NCBI GenBank assembly: GCA_964219355.1
Contig: CAXPOZ010000001.1
Coordinates: 248,001-312,000, forward strand
DNA length: 64,000 nt
Reading direction: 5' to 3'
DNA from: Parvularcula sp964219355
Lineage (GTDB): Bacteria > Pseudomonadota > Alphaproteobacteria > Caulobacterales > Parvularculaceae
Of this stretch, positions 51,345 through 59,708 are shown piece by piece. The first letter of the stretch is position 1. The number at the start of each line of letters is the position of its first letter. The notes beneath the pieces are model-generated. The model did not search any database. It saw only the letters and a list, made by a program, of their open reading frames with translations, and was not told the DNA's origin. The position numbers and the translations under genes were made by a program.

Positions 51345-51887
51345 TCAGAGCTTTGAGATATTATCGAAGGTCCAGTTCTCGGTCAGGCAGACCTTTGGCG
51401 TGAACGGCCCCATCATTCCCATCATGCCGAGCATCATGCGTGTGCCGAAGGAGGGCTTGCCCGTCTCGACGACTGACTTGAAGGTCTCGACAATGAACTT
51501 GCCGCCCTGCGCCATGCTCTTTGCCGTCTTCGAGCCAGGAATGGCACCAAGGGTGGTGAGCGTGAATTCGACCCCGCCTTCGACCTCTTTCAGGTCATAT
51601 ACGATCGTACACGGCGCATCCCCGAAATTGGTGAATTTCAGCGTGTGCGAATAGCGATGCGGCGGGGTGAATTCGAGCACCTTGCCAACGACACTGCGGT
51701 ATTTCCCGTTCGGCGTTTCCATCGCCATCGGCTGACCCACGGTCAGGCCCTGTTCTGTCCGGCACACCGCACCGAAGAAGAACGGAAGCACCTCGTCAGT
51801 TTTAACCAGCTCCGACCAGACCTTGTCGATCGGCGCGTTGATTAACACTTTGTAGACGGCCTTTTCAGCCTCATTATTGCCGCTCAT
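51345..51887 (-). CDS. SRPBCC (AHSA1-like) protein paired with ArsR
   Basis: A 180-residue helix-grip protein. The start AVYKVLINAPIDKVWSELVKTDEVLPFFFGAV is typical of SRPBCC members. A long C-terminal extension follows the final helix (TRMMLGMMGMMGPFTPKVCL), which is Met/Gly-rich and unusual. It lies 2 bases downstream of the ArsR gene. Confidence 0.88.
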   Translation of the reverse strand: MSGNNEAEKAVYKVLINAPIDKVWSELVKTDEVLPFFFGAVCRTEQGLTVGQPMAMETPNGKYRSVVGKVLEFTPPHRYSHTLKFTNFGDAPCTIVYDLKEVEGGVEFTLTTLGAIPGSKTAKSMAQGGKFIVETFKSVVETGKPSFGTRMMLGMMGMMGPFTPKVCLTENWTFDNISKL

Positions 51888-51889
51888 TT

Positions 51890-52231
51890 TCAGTCTCTCT
51901 CCTTGGCGGCCTTTTCCGCCGCATATTTGATGGATGTCAGTCGCCCCGCCCAGTATCCGCTATATTCATCCGTCCAGCGGTCATAAATCATCTGTATGGG
52001 CACGAGATTGAGGTAAAGCCGGCGCGACCGGCCGTCTTTCTCACTGAGGATCAGACCCGCCTCCTCCAGCACTTTGAGGTGGTTGAGGATGGTGATGCGG
52101 CTAACATCGAAATGGGCCGCAAGTTTACCGACCGTCTGGCCAGGGGCGGTTTTGACATGGTCCAGCATCTCGCGCCGCGTTTCATGGGCGAGCGCGTGAA
52201 AAACAAGATCCATGGTCTCATTAGTAGTCAT
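51890..52231 (-). CDS. ArsR family winged-helix repressor
   Basis: A 113-residue one-domain regulator: DLVFHALAHETRREMLDHV, GQTVGKLAAHFDVSRITILNHLKVLEEAGLI, and the wing SEKDGRSRRLYLNLVPIQMIYDRW. It lacks the Cys pair of metal sensors. Such ArsR genes are often fused to or paired with SRPBCC genes and respond to unknown signals. The start codon lies inside the palindrome at 52230-52249, so the transcript may be leaderless, or an internal ATG at 52213 may be used. Confidence 0.92.
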   Translation of the reverse strand: MTTNETMDLVFHALAHETRREMLDHVKTAPGQTVGKLAAHFDVSRITILNHLKVLEEAGLILSEKDGRSRRLYLNLVPIQMIYDRWTDEYSGYWAGRLTSIKYAAEKAAKERD

Positions 52232-52249
52232 GTAGTTACATTGCTACAT
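52230..52249. promoter_or_regulatory. ArsR operator candidate overlapping the arsR-type start
   Basis: ATGTAG-N8-CTACAT forms a perfect 6-base inverted repeat that includes the start codon of the ArsR gene. The inner TTACATTG is also partly symmetrical. Fits autorepression. Confidence 0.55.
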
Positions 52250-52295
52250 TTATGAGCCGCCGTCAAGCGCCCCGTGAGCCATGGCCGTCTGTTGG

Positions 52296-52309
52296 TGATT
52301 GCGCTAACA
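52296..52309. promoter_or_regulatory. LacI-type operator candidate for the beta-galactosidase-like gene
   Basis: TGATTGCGCTAACA, palindromic at 5 of 7 positions around a central CG, ends 7 bases before the start codon. It shares the GCGCT centre and outer TG/CA with the site before aguA. Confidence 0.45.
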
Positions 52310-52316
52310 AGCCGTC

Positions 52317-53948
52317 ATGAAAACCAGCCTGATGACCGCCCTCCTTTGCCTCCTCCCCCTGATGACAGGGGCGCTTGCGCAAACGCCCGCCCCATCGCTT
52401 CGCTCGCAGGGAGACGCCGTTCAGTTCTTGGTGGATGGCGAGCCTTACCTGATGCTCGGCGGGGAGCTGGGGAATTCCTCCGCCTCTGACCTTTCCTATC
52501 TCGAGCCGCATTGGGAGACGTTCGACGCGCTCCACATCAATACGATCCTTGCGCCGGTCTATTGGGAACTGATCGAACCAGAGGAAGGGGTTTATGATTT
52601 CACCGTCCTCGACCAGTTGATCACGCGGGCGCGGCGTGAGGATATAAGGCTGGTCCTTCTGTGGTTCGGAACTTGGAAGAACTCGATGTCGACCTATGTG
52701 CCCGAATGGGGCAAGCAGGATGACGGCCGTTTTGTCCGTGTTCGCACCAAGGACGGCACGCCCCAGGATATTTTTAGCCCGCATGATGAAGCCATCCGCG
52801 ATGCCGATGCCCGCGCCTTTCGGGCGCTGATGGCGCATCTCGCTGAGACAGATCGGCGCCAGCGGACCGTCATCATGGTGCAGGTCGAGAATGAGGTCGG
52901 CATGATCCCCGAGGCCCGCGATCATTCCGCGCCGGCGGAAGAGGACTGGCAGGCAGATGTTCCTGCCGAATTGATGGCGCGTCTTGAAGCAGGAGATGCC
53001 GGGGAGCGCCTGATGTCACTGTGGCAGGCGGCCGGTAGCGCAGAGAGCGGAAGCTGGGAGGAAATTTTCGGCAATTCTCCGGAAGCGGAAGAGATCTTCA
53101 CCTCCTGGCATCTTGGCCGCTTTGTTGAACATGTGACTGCAGCGGGCCTCGAGGCCTATGACCTGCCGGTCTATGTCAATGCCGCACTCGCAAGGCCAGA
53201 CACCTCGCCCGGCGGTTACCCCAGCGGCGGGCCCCTGCCCCATCTCTTTGCAGTCTGGCAGACAGCAGCGCCCTCGCTCGATTTCCTGGCGCCTGATATT
53301 TATTTCAACGACTTCGTCACCCGGATCGCAGAATATGACGTTGACGGAAATGCCGTCTTCATTCCCGAAGCGAACCGCACAGGGCGATCGGAAGTTGGTG
53401 CGGATGCCTTCTGGTCTTTTGGGGAGCTGGACTCGATCGGCTACAGCCCATTCTCAATCGAGGACATCGACGATGGAGAGAGCCACCCCCTCGGTAATGC
53501 CTATGATATACTCGAGAATATCAGCCATCTGATCACAACCAATCATGGTAAGGGTACGATGCGAGGCTTACGTGCACCCATCGACTATGATGGAGAGATC
53601 GATCTTGCGCCCCAGACGTTCACGCTCGGGAATTACCAGTTCACTGCGACCATGATTGATCCGTGGACACCGCGCGACGCGCAGGACATGGCAGGGCACG
53701 GCGCGCTGATCATTGCCCTCTCCGATGACGAATTCCTCGTCGCTGGCAAGGGCGTCACCTTCACCTTTGATGCCGAAGGTCCGGCACGTGCGGGAATCGC
53801 GCTGGCCGAGGAAGGCCGTTTCGGCCGCCGAGGTGAATGGGAAGCGGGCCGGACGCTCAATGGCGATCAGACCCATCAGGGGCGGCATATCCGCCTGACC
53901 CCTGACGCTTTCGCAATCCAGAAATTCCGGCTTTACACTTACAAGTAG
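52317..53948 (+). CDS. GH35/GH42-like beta-galactosidase with DUF5597 C-terminus
   Basis: A 543-residue exported glycosidase (signal LMTALLCLLPLMTGALAQ). TIM-barrel core: GGELGNSS, NTILAPVYWELIEPEEGVYDF, then the acid/base Glu in VQVENEVG (residue 193) and the nucleophile Glu in FIPEANRTG (about residue 351). The last 100 residues, a beta-rich domain (ALIIALSDDEFLVAGKGVTF), match DUF5597. Likely cleaves beta-galactosides from plant or algal polysaccharides in the periplasm. Confidence 0.9.
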   Translation: MKTSLMTALLCLLPLMTGALAQTPAPSLRSQGDAVQFLVDGEPYLMLGGELGNSSASDLSYLEPHWETFDALHINTILAPVYWELIEPEEGVYDFTVLDQLITRARREDIRLVLLWFGTWKNSMSTYVPEWGKQDDGRFVRVRTKDGTPQDIFSPHDEAIRDADARAFRALMAHLAETDRRQRTVIMVQVENEVGMIPEARDHSAPAEEDWQADVPAELMARLEAGDAGERLMSLWQAAGSAESGSWEEIFGNSPEAEEIFTSWHLGRFVEHVTAAGLEAYDLPVYVNAALARPDTSPGGYPSGGPLPHLFAVWQTAAPSLDFLAPDIYFNDFVTRIAEYDVDGNAVFIPEANRTGRSEVGADAFWSFGELDSIGYSPFSIEDIDDGESHPLGNAYDILENISHLITTNHGKGTMRGLRAPIDYDGEIDLAPQTFTLGNYQFTATMIDPWTPRDAQDMAGHGALIIALSDDEFLVAGKGVTFTFDAEGPARAGIALAEEGRFGRRGEWEAGRTLNGDQTHQGRHIRLTPDAFAIQKFRLYTYK

Positions 53949-53973
53949 ACCGCTCGGAACTCTGGACAGGCCA

Positions 53974-54001
53974 GTGACGGGCCCGGCTGCAGGCCCGTCA
54001 C
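53974..54001. terminator. Hairpin between convergent genes
   Basis: GTGACGGGCC-N8-GGCCCGTCAC is a perfect 10-base inverted repeat between the beta-galactosidase-like gene and the convergent PRC-barrel gene. No T-run, so terminator function is probable but unproven. Confidence 0.55.
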
Positions 54002-54013
54002 CTATGGAACAGT

Positions 54014-54448
54014 TCAGCCGTTATGGCCGAGGCTGTCCTCATCTTCGTGTACATCAGCCGACGGGAAAAATTCCGGCAGGCTAATGACTTCTTCTTTCGT
54101 CAGATGGCTGATGACGAGGCCTTCGTCAGCGCCATCGGTTTCGAACTCATCAACGTTGAGCGCGCGGAAAGTCGGGCCATCGGCAAGGTCGATCCGGATG
54201 ACGAGGAGCTCGCCATGGTCCGCCGTGGCAATGACGTCGTCGACAATGCCGATATTGACGTCGTCAGCGTCAGTCACGGTGAGGCCAATAAAGTCTGGCT
54301 CATCAATGACAGCAACCGTATCGGTTGCAGCAACGGTTTCCTCGATGACAACAGTGTCGTCAGCAACGGAAGCTTCGGTCTCGTCGCAGGCAGCAAGCGC
54401 CGTTGAGCTGGAGATCAAAAGCAGAGCGGTAAGGGAATGAAGTTTCAT
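54014..54448 (-). CDS. Acidic lipoprotein with PRC-barrel domain
   Basis: A 144-residue lipoprotein (signal LTALLLISSSTALAAC with lipobox LAAC). An acidic, Val/Thr-rich spacer follows (SVADDTVVIEETVAATD). Residues about 50-125 are a PRC-barrel domain (FIGLTVTDADDVNIGIVDDV and LLVIRIDLADGPTFRALNVDEF). PRC barrels bind partner proteins or metals. Pairs with the imperfect palindrome at 54542-54559 upstream. Confidence 0.75.
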   Translation of the reverse strand: MKLHSLTALLLISSSTALAACDETEASVADDTVVIEETVAATDTVAVIDEPDFIGLTVTDADDVNIGIVDDVIATADHGELLVIRIDLADGPTFRALNVDEFETDGADEGLVISHLTKEEVISLPEFFPSADVHEDEDSLGHNG

Positions 54449-54799
54449 CTGTCTATTCCTGAGAATGTGAGTTTGCAGGTTGGCGAGGCCGCACCATTCC
54501 GGGTGCCTCCCTCACCAGCCCTGCGGCAAGGGTGAACGGGCGTATACCGATCGGCATACTGACGGCCTGATGACCCCCGCGCCTGCGTAGAGGACAGGAA
54601 TACCCCTCCTGTCCACCTTCAGTCAGCCGGAACCCAATCCACCGTCACATATTTCTTTTCGGATGACGGCGCCGGGTGTGCCGTTTTTTGTCAGCATCCC
54701 GTGCGCAACTATAAAATTGGACAGAAAACCCAGAAGCGCAAGTCCCCCCACCGCGTCAGCTGAAAATAAATTCAGCATGGGAAGGACAAGGCGTCGCCT
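54449..54799. other. Intergenic region with palindrome and hairpin
   Basis: A 351-base gap. GTATACCGA-TCGGCATAC at 54542-54559 is palindromic at 8 of 9 positions and lies about 94 bases before the PRC-barrel gene, a possible operator. GGACAGGA-N7-TCCTGTCC at 54592-54614 is a perfect 8-base hairpin. No credible gene. Confidence 0.5.
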
Positions 54800-55549
54800 T
54801 CACGTCAGCGCCGTCACGATGTTGAAGGCACTGACCAGACAGATCAGGACCCCGACCATTCCCATCAGCCCCCTTCGCGGCAGGCGGCGTGCCCCAAAAG
54901 CCGCGATGGGAGCTGCGATCACACCACCGAGTACGAGCCCCAATGCGGCCTGCCCGAAACTCGGTCCCAGCGTAAAAAGGAAGGTGACTGAAACCGCCGC
55001 CGTCATGAAAAACTCAGCAAGGTTCGTGCTGCCCACAGTTTTGGCGGGCTCCTCCCCATTCGCCAGCAGGCGGGAGGCAACGACCGGTCCCCACCCGCCG
55101 CCGCCCACGGCGTCACACAATCCCCCCGCAAAGCCGAGTACCCGCACGCGCAAAGACTTGCCCTTGGCTTGAGATGGGCGGATCGCCTTTTTCAGAACGA
55201 CGAGCCCCATATAGAAGAGGTAGGCCGCGATCAGGGGGCGTGCCGTATGGGTATCAAGGTGGCTGACCAGTAGGGTACCAAGGATCCCGCCCAAGACACC
55301 GGCGGGCGCAAGACGGCGAACCAGACGCCAGTCGATATTCTTCGCTGCCATATGGGAGGCGCCAGAGGCGGCGCTGGTGAAGACTTCCGCTGTATGCACA
55401 TTGGCGCTCGCCAGCGCCGGGGGCAGCCCTAGCGCGATCAGCGCCGTCGTGGCGGAGATGCCATACGCCATGCCCAGCGCCCCATCGATAAGCTGGGCCA
55501 CAAAGCCGATCATCATGAAGAGCGCGAACGTCCCTTCGGTCTCGAACAT
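54800..55549 (-). CDS. TauE/SafE family sulfite/organosulfonate exporter
   Basis: A 249-residue membrane protein with about eight spans. The internal repeat and motif GALGMAYGISATTALIALGLPPALASANVH and GGGGWGPVVASRLLANGEEPAKTVGSTNLAEFF are diagnostic of the family. It probably exports sulfite, sulfonates or related C2 compounds. The N-terminus begins FETEGTFALFMMIGF. It stands alone. Confidence 0.9.
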   Translation of the reverse strand: MFETEGTFALFMMIGFVAQLIDGALGMAYGISATTALIALGLPPALASANVHTAEVFTSAASGASHMAAKNIDWRLVRRLAPAGVLGGILGTLLVSHLDTHTARPLIAAYLFYMGLVVLKKAIRPSQAKGKSLRVRVLGFAGGLCDAVGGGGWGPVVASRLLANGEEPAKTVGSTNLAEFFMTAAVSVTFLFTLGPSFGQAALGLVLGGVIAAPIAAFGARRLPRRGLMGMVGVLICLVSAFNIVTALT

Positions 55550-55631
55550 TAAATTATTTCCGTAATGAAGTTTTGGCCTTCCCGCCGGTTTCCCGCAGGC
55601 GCATCTTCCATCTTACAACGGGAGAACCTCC

Positions 55632-55871
55632 GTGAAACATATCATTTTCGATATCCTTCCCTCTACCATTCTTGTCGCATCCGAAGCCTCCATTGCGGGG
55701 TTCACGGTCGTCTGGCTTGGCCTGTCGCCTTTCCTTGCGCCCCTCGTCTGGGCGTGGGCAGCTATGATGTTCGGTATGGTGACGGCCATTGTCGTTGGCG
55801 GGATTTTCTTCCGTCAGGCGTTCCGCGTCGCTGTCGCCGAAGAAGAACTCTCCGCCTCATTTGACGAATAG
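55632..55871 (+). CDS. Small two-span membrane protein
   Basis: A 79-residue protein from a GTG start with GGGAG upstream. Two hydrophobic segments are seen (ASIAGFTVVWLGLSPFLAP; WAWAAMMFGMVTAIVVGGIFF) with an acidic tail (AEEELSASFDE). Family unknown. Divergent from the TauE gene. Confidence 0.6.
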   Translation: MKHIIFDILPSTILVASEASIAGFTVVWLGLSPFLAPLVWAWAAMMFGMVTAIVVGGIFFRQAFRVAVAEEELSASFDE

Positions 55872-55904
55872 GCTCCTGGGCATTTGATCCGCCCTACTCC
55901 GATC

Positions 55905-56040
55905 ATGCCCGGCCCGGATCAAGTCCGGGCTAAGCTCCGGCGGGCATCTGGCCTTCTGTAGGATAGTCAGAGTTCATCTTCATGAACTCTGACGATGAGA
56001 GGCCGACGCCTCAGAAGCAGATCCCCGCCTTCGCGGGGAT
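55905..56040. repeat. Cluster of three intergenic hairpin repeats
   Basis: Three stable stems lie between the small membrane protein and der. First, a nested stem: ATGCCCG/CGGGCAT (55905-55911, 55941-55947) around GCCCGGA-TCAAG-TCCGGGC (55912-55930). Second, GTCAGAGTTCAT-CTTC-ATGAACTCTGAC, a perfect 12-base stem (55966-55993). Third, ATCCCCGC-CTTC-GCGGGGAT (56021-56040). Palindromes of these kinds are known as dispersed intergenic repeats in alphaproteobacteria. Confidence 0.75.
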
Positions 56041-56064
56041 GGGCGGATGGAGGGGGCGCAGCCG

Positions 56065-57435
56065 CTACTTCTTCCCCTCATAGGGGTTGGTTCCCTTACG
56101 GAGGAACAGGCGGATCGGGACAGCTTCGATGCTGAAGCTCTCGCGGATACCGTTGACGAGATATCGCTTATAGCTGTCAGGTAGGTGATCTGCCCGCTGA
56201 CAATGTGCCATGAAGGTGGGGGGACGCGTATTCACCTGCGTGATATAGCGGATCTTGATACGGCGGCCGCCGACAGCGGGCGGCGGGTGTTTCTGGGTTG
56301 CCGCCTCCAGCCATTTGTTGAGGTCGGAGGTTTTCACCTTCGCGTTCCAGTCGCGATAGACGCGCGTGACCCATGGCATCAGCCGGTCGATCCCCCGCCC
56401 CGTCAGCGCGGACATCAGGATGACGGGCACATTCGGGATCTGCGGCAATAGACGCGCAGCCGCTTCGCGCAACGCCTTTGCGGTTTCGTCCTTGTCCTCG
56501 ATCAGGTCCCACTTGTTCGCGACGATGACGACACCGCGCCCTTCGCGCGCGGCAAGATCCGCAATCTGAAGATCCTGTTTCTCAAACGGCATGGTCGCAT
56601 CGATGATGACGGCCACGACCTCGGCGAACTGGATGGCGCGGATCGTGTCGCCGGTCGACATTTTCTCCAAGCGGTCCTGCACCTTGGCACGCTTGCGAAG
56701 CCCGGCGGTGTCAAAGAGTTTGACCGGCCAGGAGCGCTCTGATCCCTCCCATGACCATTCGACCGAAATCGTATCACGAGTAATGCCTGCTTCCGGCCCC
56801 GTCAGTACACGGTCTTCGTCAAGAAGGCGGTTCACAAGGGTCGACTTGCCCGCATTGGGGCGCCCGACAATGGCGAGCCGCAAGGGTTTTAGCGGATCGT
56901 CCCATTCAAGGGTCTCGGCATCTTCCTCGTCGTCCATCCCGTCTTCGGGGACATGGGCGCGGATCGCCTGATAAAGGTCGGCCATGCCCTCGCCATGCTC
57001 GGCGGAGATCGCGACGGGATCGCCGAGCCCGAGATTATAGGCCTCGTAAGCGCCGGCTTCACCGCGGCCCTCTGTCTTGTTCGCCACAAGAACAACCGGC
57101 CGGCCTGCGCGGCGCAGCATCTCGGCCAGCTCTTCGTCATGCGAGGTGAGGCCGGATCGCGCATCGACGAGGAAAAGCGTGACATCGGCGAGCGCGATGG
57201 CTTTTTCGGTGCCCTCGCGCATCCGCGCCTGAAGCGAGCCGTCAGAGGCGTTCTCGAGCCCCGCCGTGTCGATCAGGCGGATGTCGAGATCGCCGAATTT
57301 GATGTCATATTCGCGGCGGTCGCGCGTCACCCCCGGCTGGTCATCGACCAGCGCGAGCTTCTTGCCCGCAAGGCGGTTGAACAGCGTGGATTTGCCCACA
57401 TTGGGGCGACCGATAATAGCAACTTTGAGGACCAT
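56065..57435 (-). CDS. der: Ribosome assembly GTPase Der (EngA)
   Basis: An essential double-GTPase for 50S maturation. 456 residues. First G domain: GRPNVGKSTLFNRLAG, DDQPGVTRD, DTAGLENA, VANKTEG. Second G domain: GRPNAGKSTLVNRLL, GPEAGITRDTI, DTAGLRKRAK, ANKWDLIED. The C-terminal KH-like domain ends with LRKGTNPYEGKK. Full length. Confidence 0.97.
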   Translation of the reverse strand: MVLKVAIIGRPNVGKSTLFNRLAGKKLALVDDQPGVTRDRREYDIKFGDLDIRLIDTAGLENASDGSLQARMREGTEKAIALADVTLFLVDARSGLTSHDEELAEMLRRAGRPVVLVANKTEGRGEAGAYEAYNLGLGDPVAISAEHGEGMADLYQAIRAHVPEDGMDDEEDAETLEWDDPLKPLRLAIVGRPNAGKSTLVNRLLDEDRVLTGPEAGITRDTISVEWSWEGSERSWPVKLFDTAGLRKRAKVQDRLEKMSTGDTIRAIQFAEVVAVIIDATMPFEKQDLQIADLAAREGRGVVIVANKWDLIEDKDETAKALREAAARLLPQIPNVPVILMSALTGRGIDRLMPWVTRVYRDWNAKVKTSDLNKWLEAATQKHPPPAVGGRRIKIRYITQVNTRPPTFMAHCQRADHLPDSYKRYLVNGIRESFSIEAVPIRLFLRKGTNPYEGKK

Positions 57436-57473
57436 CGGCGGCGCCTACACGAAAGAGGCGCGCGCGTCATCAC

Positions 57474-58193
57474 CTACCGCCAGATGCGCAGATCGTCGGC
57501 GTAGAACTCTTCAAGGGCGGCACGGGATTCCGGTGAGAGGGCCGCGTGGACCTCATCCTTCCGGTCATTGCCGCCTTCCTGATAGCGCGGGAAAGCCCCT
57601 GTATCCTCGCCGAAGCGGTCGGAAAGAAAGGCGCGGACCTGATCGAGCTCCGACACATCGGCAACAAGGCCGTAAAGCGAAGGGTCGGTGCCGAGGAAAT
57701 AGCTCTGCGGCAGGACATGGTGCCGAACGAGCCGCGCGGCCTTCATGTATTTGTCGAGATCGGCGACCAGCTCATTGATGTCGGGCTGGGTTTTCAGCCC
57801 TTGCGCCGTCAGGAGCGGGCCGGATTTTGCCAGATCATCATGATACAGAATGCGGTTGCAGTAAAAGGAGACGAACCGGTCGATCGGATCGCGGATGACG
57901 CAGAACCGGTCTTCGACCTTTGTCCCCTCCAGCCCGCGCGCATCGAATTCCTGTGATGGGAAGACGTGGTGGACATGGAAGACATCGCGCCCGCGCACAT
58001 TGACGATGTCGAACTCCTCGCCAAAGCGCAGGCGGTAGAGCGTCATCTTCAGCGTCGTACACGCATTTTTCGGAGCGGCGACATAGGCAATGCCTAGGTC
58101 CGGCACCCGCACGGGATATTCACGCCGCAGCCGCAGCCGCGTTGCCTGGCGCATAAGCCGTGTGGGGGTCGGGTTCGTCATCACCTCACTCAC
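57474..58193 (-). CDS. Sulfotransferase family protein (type A)
   Basis: A 239-residue PAPS-dependent sulfotransferase of the carbohydrate (Sulfotransfer_2) type. The phosphate-sulfate loop is GIAYVAAPKNACTTLKMTLYRL, and the 3'-phosphate motif is CVIRDPIDRFVSFYCNRIL. A conserved FHVHHVFPSQEF follows the first motif. No membrane span, so it acts in the cytosol on lipid-linked or soluble sugars. It overlaps the preceding gene (GTGA) and is the last of the four-gene operon. Start GTG at 58193 or ATG at 58181. Confidence 0.85.
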   Translation of the reverse strand: MSEVMTNPTPTRLMRQATRLRLRREYPVRVPDLGIAYVAAPKNACTTLKMTLYRLRFGEEFDIVNVRGRDVFHVHHVFPSQEFDARGLEGTKVEDRFCVIRDPIDRFVSFYCNRILYHDDLAKSGPLLTAQGLKTQPDINELVADLDKYMKAARLVRHHVLPQSYFLGTDPSLYGLVADVSELDQVRAFLSDRFGEDTGAFPRYQEGGNDRKDEVHAALSPESRAALEEFYADDLRIWR

Positions 58194-58831
58194 AGGCTGT
58201 ATCCGAAAACGTAGAAATCCTTCGCATAAAGGCGCTTGAGCGTGTCGATCGTCTCTGGATCATGCTCTTCCTTTGCGGCGGGGCTCGCATTCACATGGGT
58301 GAGATCGAGCTCCATGCCAAGCGTCTTTGCCACCGCGCCGACATCTTCGGCCAGATTCTCATAGCGGCAGATCACATCGACCCCCACGGGGCCATAGGTA
58401 TAGCGTTCGACAAATTCATGCTGCGGAATGAAATGCACATGAGGGCGGTTACGTTCCTTCACCAGAACATCCCGCACAAAGCCGTCAAAGCTCATTTTCC
58501 CCACATCGTGCTTATTGGCCCATTCCTCATCCGAGCGGGTGAGCCCGCCGACGGTCAGAAATCTGTAGCCGGAATAGGCGCGGTCGATCGGGTTCCGGCA
58601 AACCGTGAATTTGAGCAGCTGGTTCATCTGCCGGTCGCGGCCAAGCTGGTATTCCTTCAGCTTGCGGTGCCCGACTTGCACGCCGAACATGGCAAGGCAG
58701 AGCGAGCTGCCGGCTGCGCGCGGGATATGCACGAAGAGGCAGCCACGATGGATGCAGGGCTGGGGCACGTTCACCTTGAAGGTGGCCCGTTCATACCAGC
58801 GGCGCAGCATCTGTTTGGTGGCGAGCTCCAT
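58190..58831 (-). CDS. Sulfotransferase family protein (type B)
   Basis: A 213-residue sulfotransferase of a second subtype. The PAPS loop is GCLFVHIPRAAGSSLCLAMFG (HIP-x-x-AGSS) and the 3'-phosphate motif is CRNPIDRAYSGYRF. The C-terminal half (CRYENLAEDVGAVAKTLGMEL) is typical of the Sulfotransfer_2 family. The ATG at 58831 has AAGGAAGAG upstream. Second-to-last gene of the operon. Confidence 0.85.
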   Translation of the reverse strand: MELATKQMLRRWYERATFKVNVPQPCIHRGCLFVHIPRAAGSSLCLAMFGVQVGHRKLKEYQLGRDRQMNQLLKFTVCRNPIDRAYSGYRFLTVGGLTRSDEEWANKHDVGKMSFDGFVRDVLVKERNRPHVHFIPQHEFVERYTYGPVGVDVICRYENLAEDVGAVAKTLGMELDLTHVNASPAAKEEHDPETIDTLKRLYAKDFYVFGYSL

Positions 58832-58841
58832 TCTCTTCCTT

Positions 58842-59708
58842 CTATCCCCTCAATTCGTATTCCAGAGCGCGCACGATTCCCTCATGCGGCGCGAGTCCTT
58901 TCGTAACAGCGCCAAGCTGCTCTGGGGTTAAGGACGCGATCTGCTCGTCATTCATGTTGCGCAGGGGCTGCGCCTCATAATCCTTGACCGACACGTTTGC
59001 GGACGGGTCGATATCGGAAAGCTCGGGGTAAAGTCCTGTAATCGCGGTCACAAAATCCGCCGGAGCGGCAACCAGCGTCTCATAAGACGTCGAATAGTCG
59101 GCGCGCTCGCGGAGCTTGAGCAGCATGGCTGCCCACTCTCCCCAGATATTGCCGAGCGCCTCGAAGAATGCGTCATCCGTGCCGAGCTGGCCCTTCAGCG
59201 ACGGCCGCCAGTCGCGGATCACCCGCGCCGGGGGGTATCGCTTGGCCCAGCTGGCAACGGTCGCATAGGGATCGCGGGTCACGCTGATCAGCTTCACCGG
59301 CATGGAAGAGAGCGCATGGGCGACTTCTGCCAGGCGAACGAGGTTCGAAGGCGATTTGTCGATGACGACGACCGGCGCGTCCCCTTTCGGCACGCGCGAC
59401 AGCCAGACGCGGCGCATCTGCTCGTAATCGACAGGGCGTGAGGGTTCCCATCTTTTTCCGGGCGCGGACATGGCGGGCAGCAGCCACTGGCCCTCCCCGC
59501 TCGGCGTGACGGCGAGCGAGCGTTTCGAACCCTGCAATAGTTTTGAGACAGCGGTCGAGCCGCTGTTCGGCAGGGTTGCGACCAAGAGCCAGCTCACATC
59601 CTCGCGAGACCGGAGCGAGGGATCAAAAAGCGCCCGCGCGCGGATGCCGGTGCCGTAGATATTCAGCAAAGCCGCCTGCGCATGCCATTTGAGCACTCTT
59701 GATATCAC
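58842..59708 (-). CDS. Sulfotransferase family protein (type C)
   Basis: A 288-residue sulfotransferase of a third subtype. The PAPS loop is LLVATLPNSGSTAVSKLL and the 3'-phosphate motif VTRDPYATVASWAKRYPP. A tail near SDIDPSANVSVKDYEAQPLRN is present. It starts at a GTG that overlaps the stop of the flippase gene and ends 10 bases before the type B gene. Confidence 0.85.
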   Translation of the reverse strand: MISRVLKWHAQAALLNIYGTGIRARALFDPSLRSREDVSWLLVATLPNSGSTAVSKLLQGSKRSLAVTPSGEGQWLLPAMSAPGKRWEPSRPVDYEQMRRVWLSRVPKGDAPVVVIDKSPSNLVRLAEVAHALSSMPVKLISVTRDPYATVASWAKRYPPARVIRDWRPSLKGQLGTDDAFFEALGNIWGEWAAMLLKLRERADYSTSYETLVAAPADFVTAITGLYPELSDIDPSANVSVKDYEAQPLRNMNDEQIASLTPEQLGAVTKGLAPHEGIVRALEYELRG

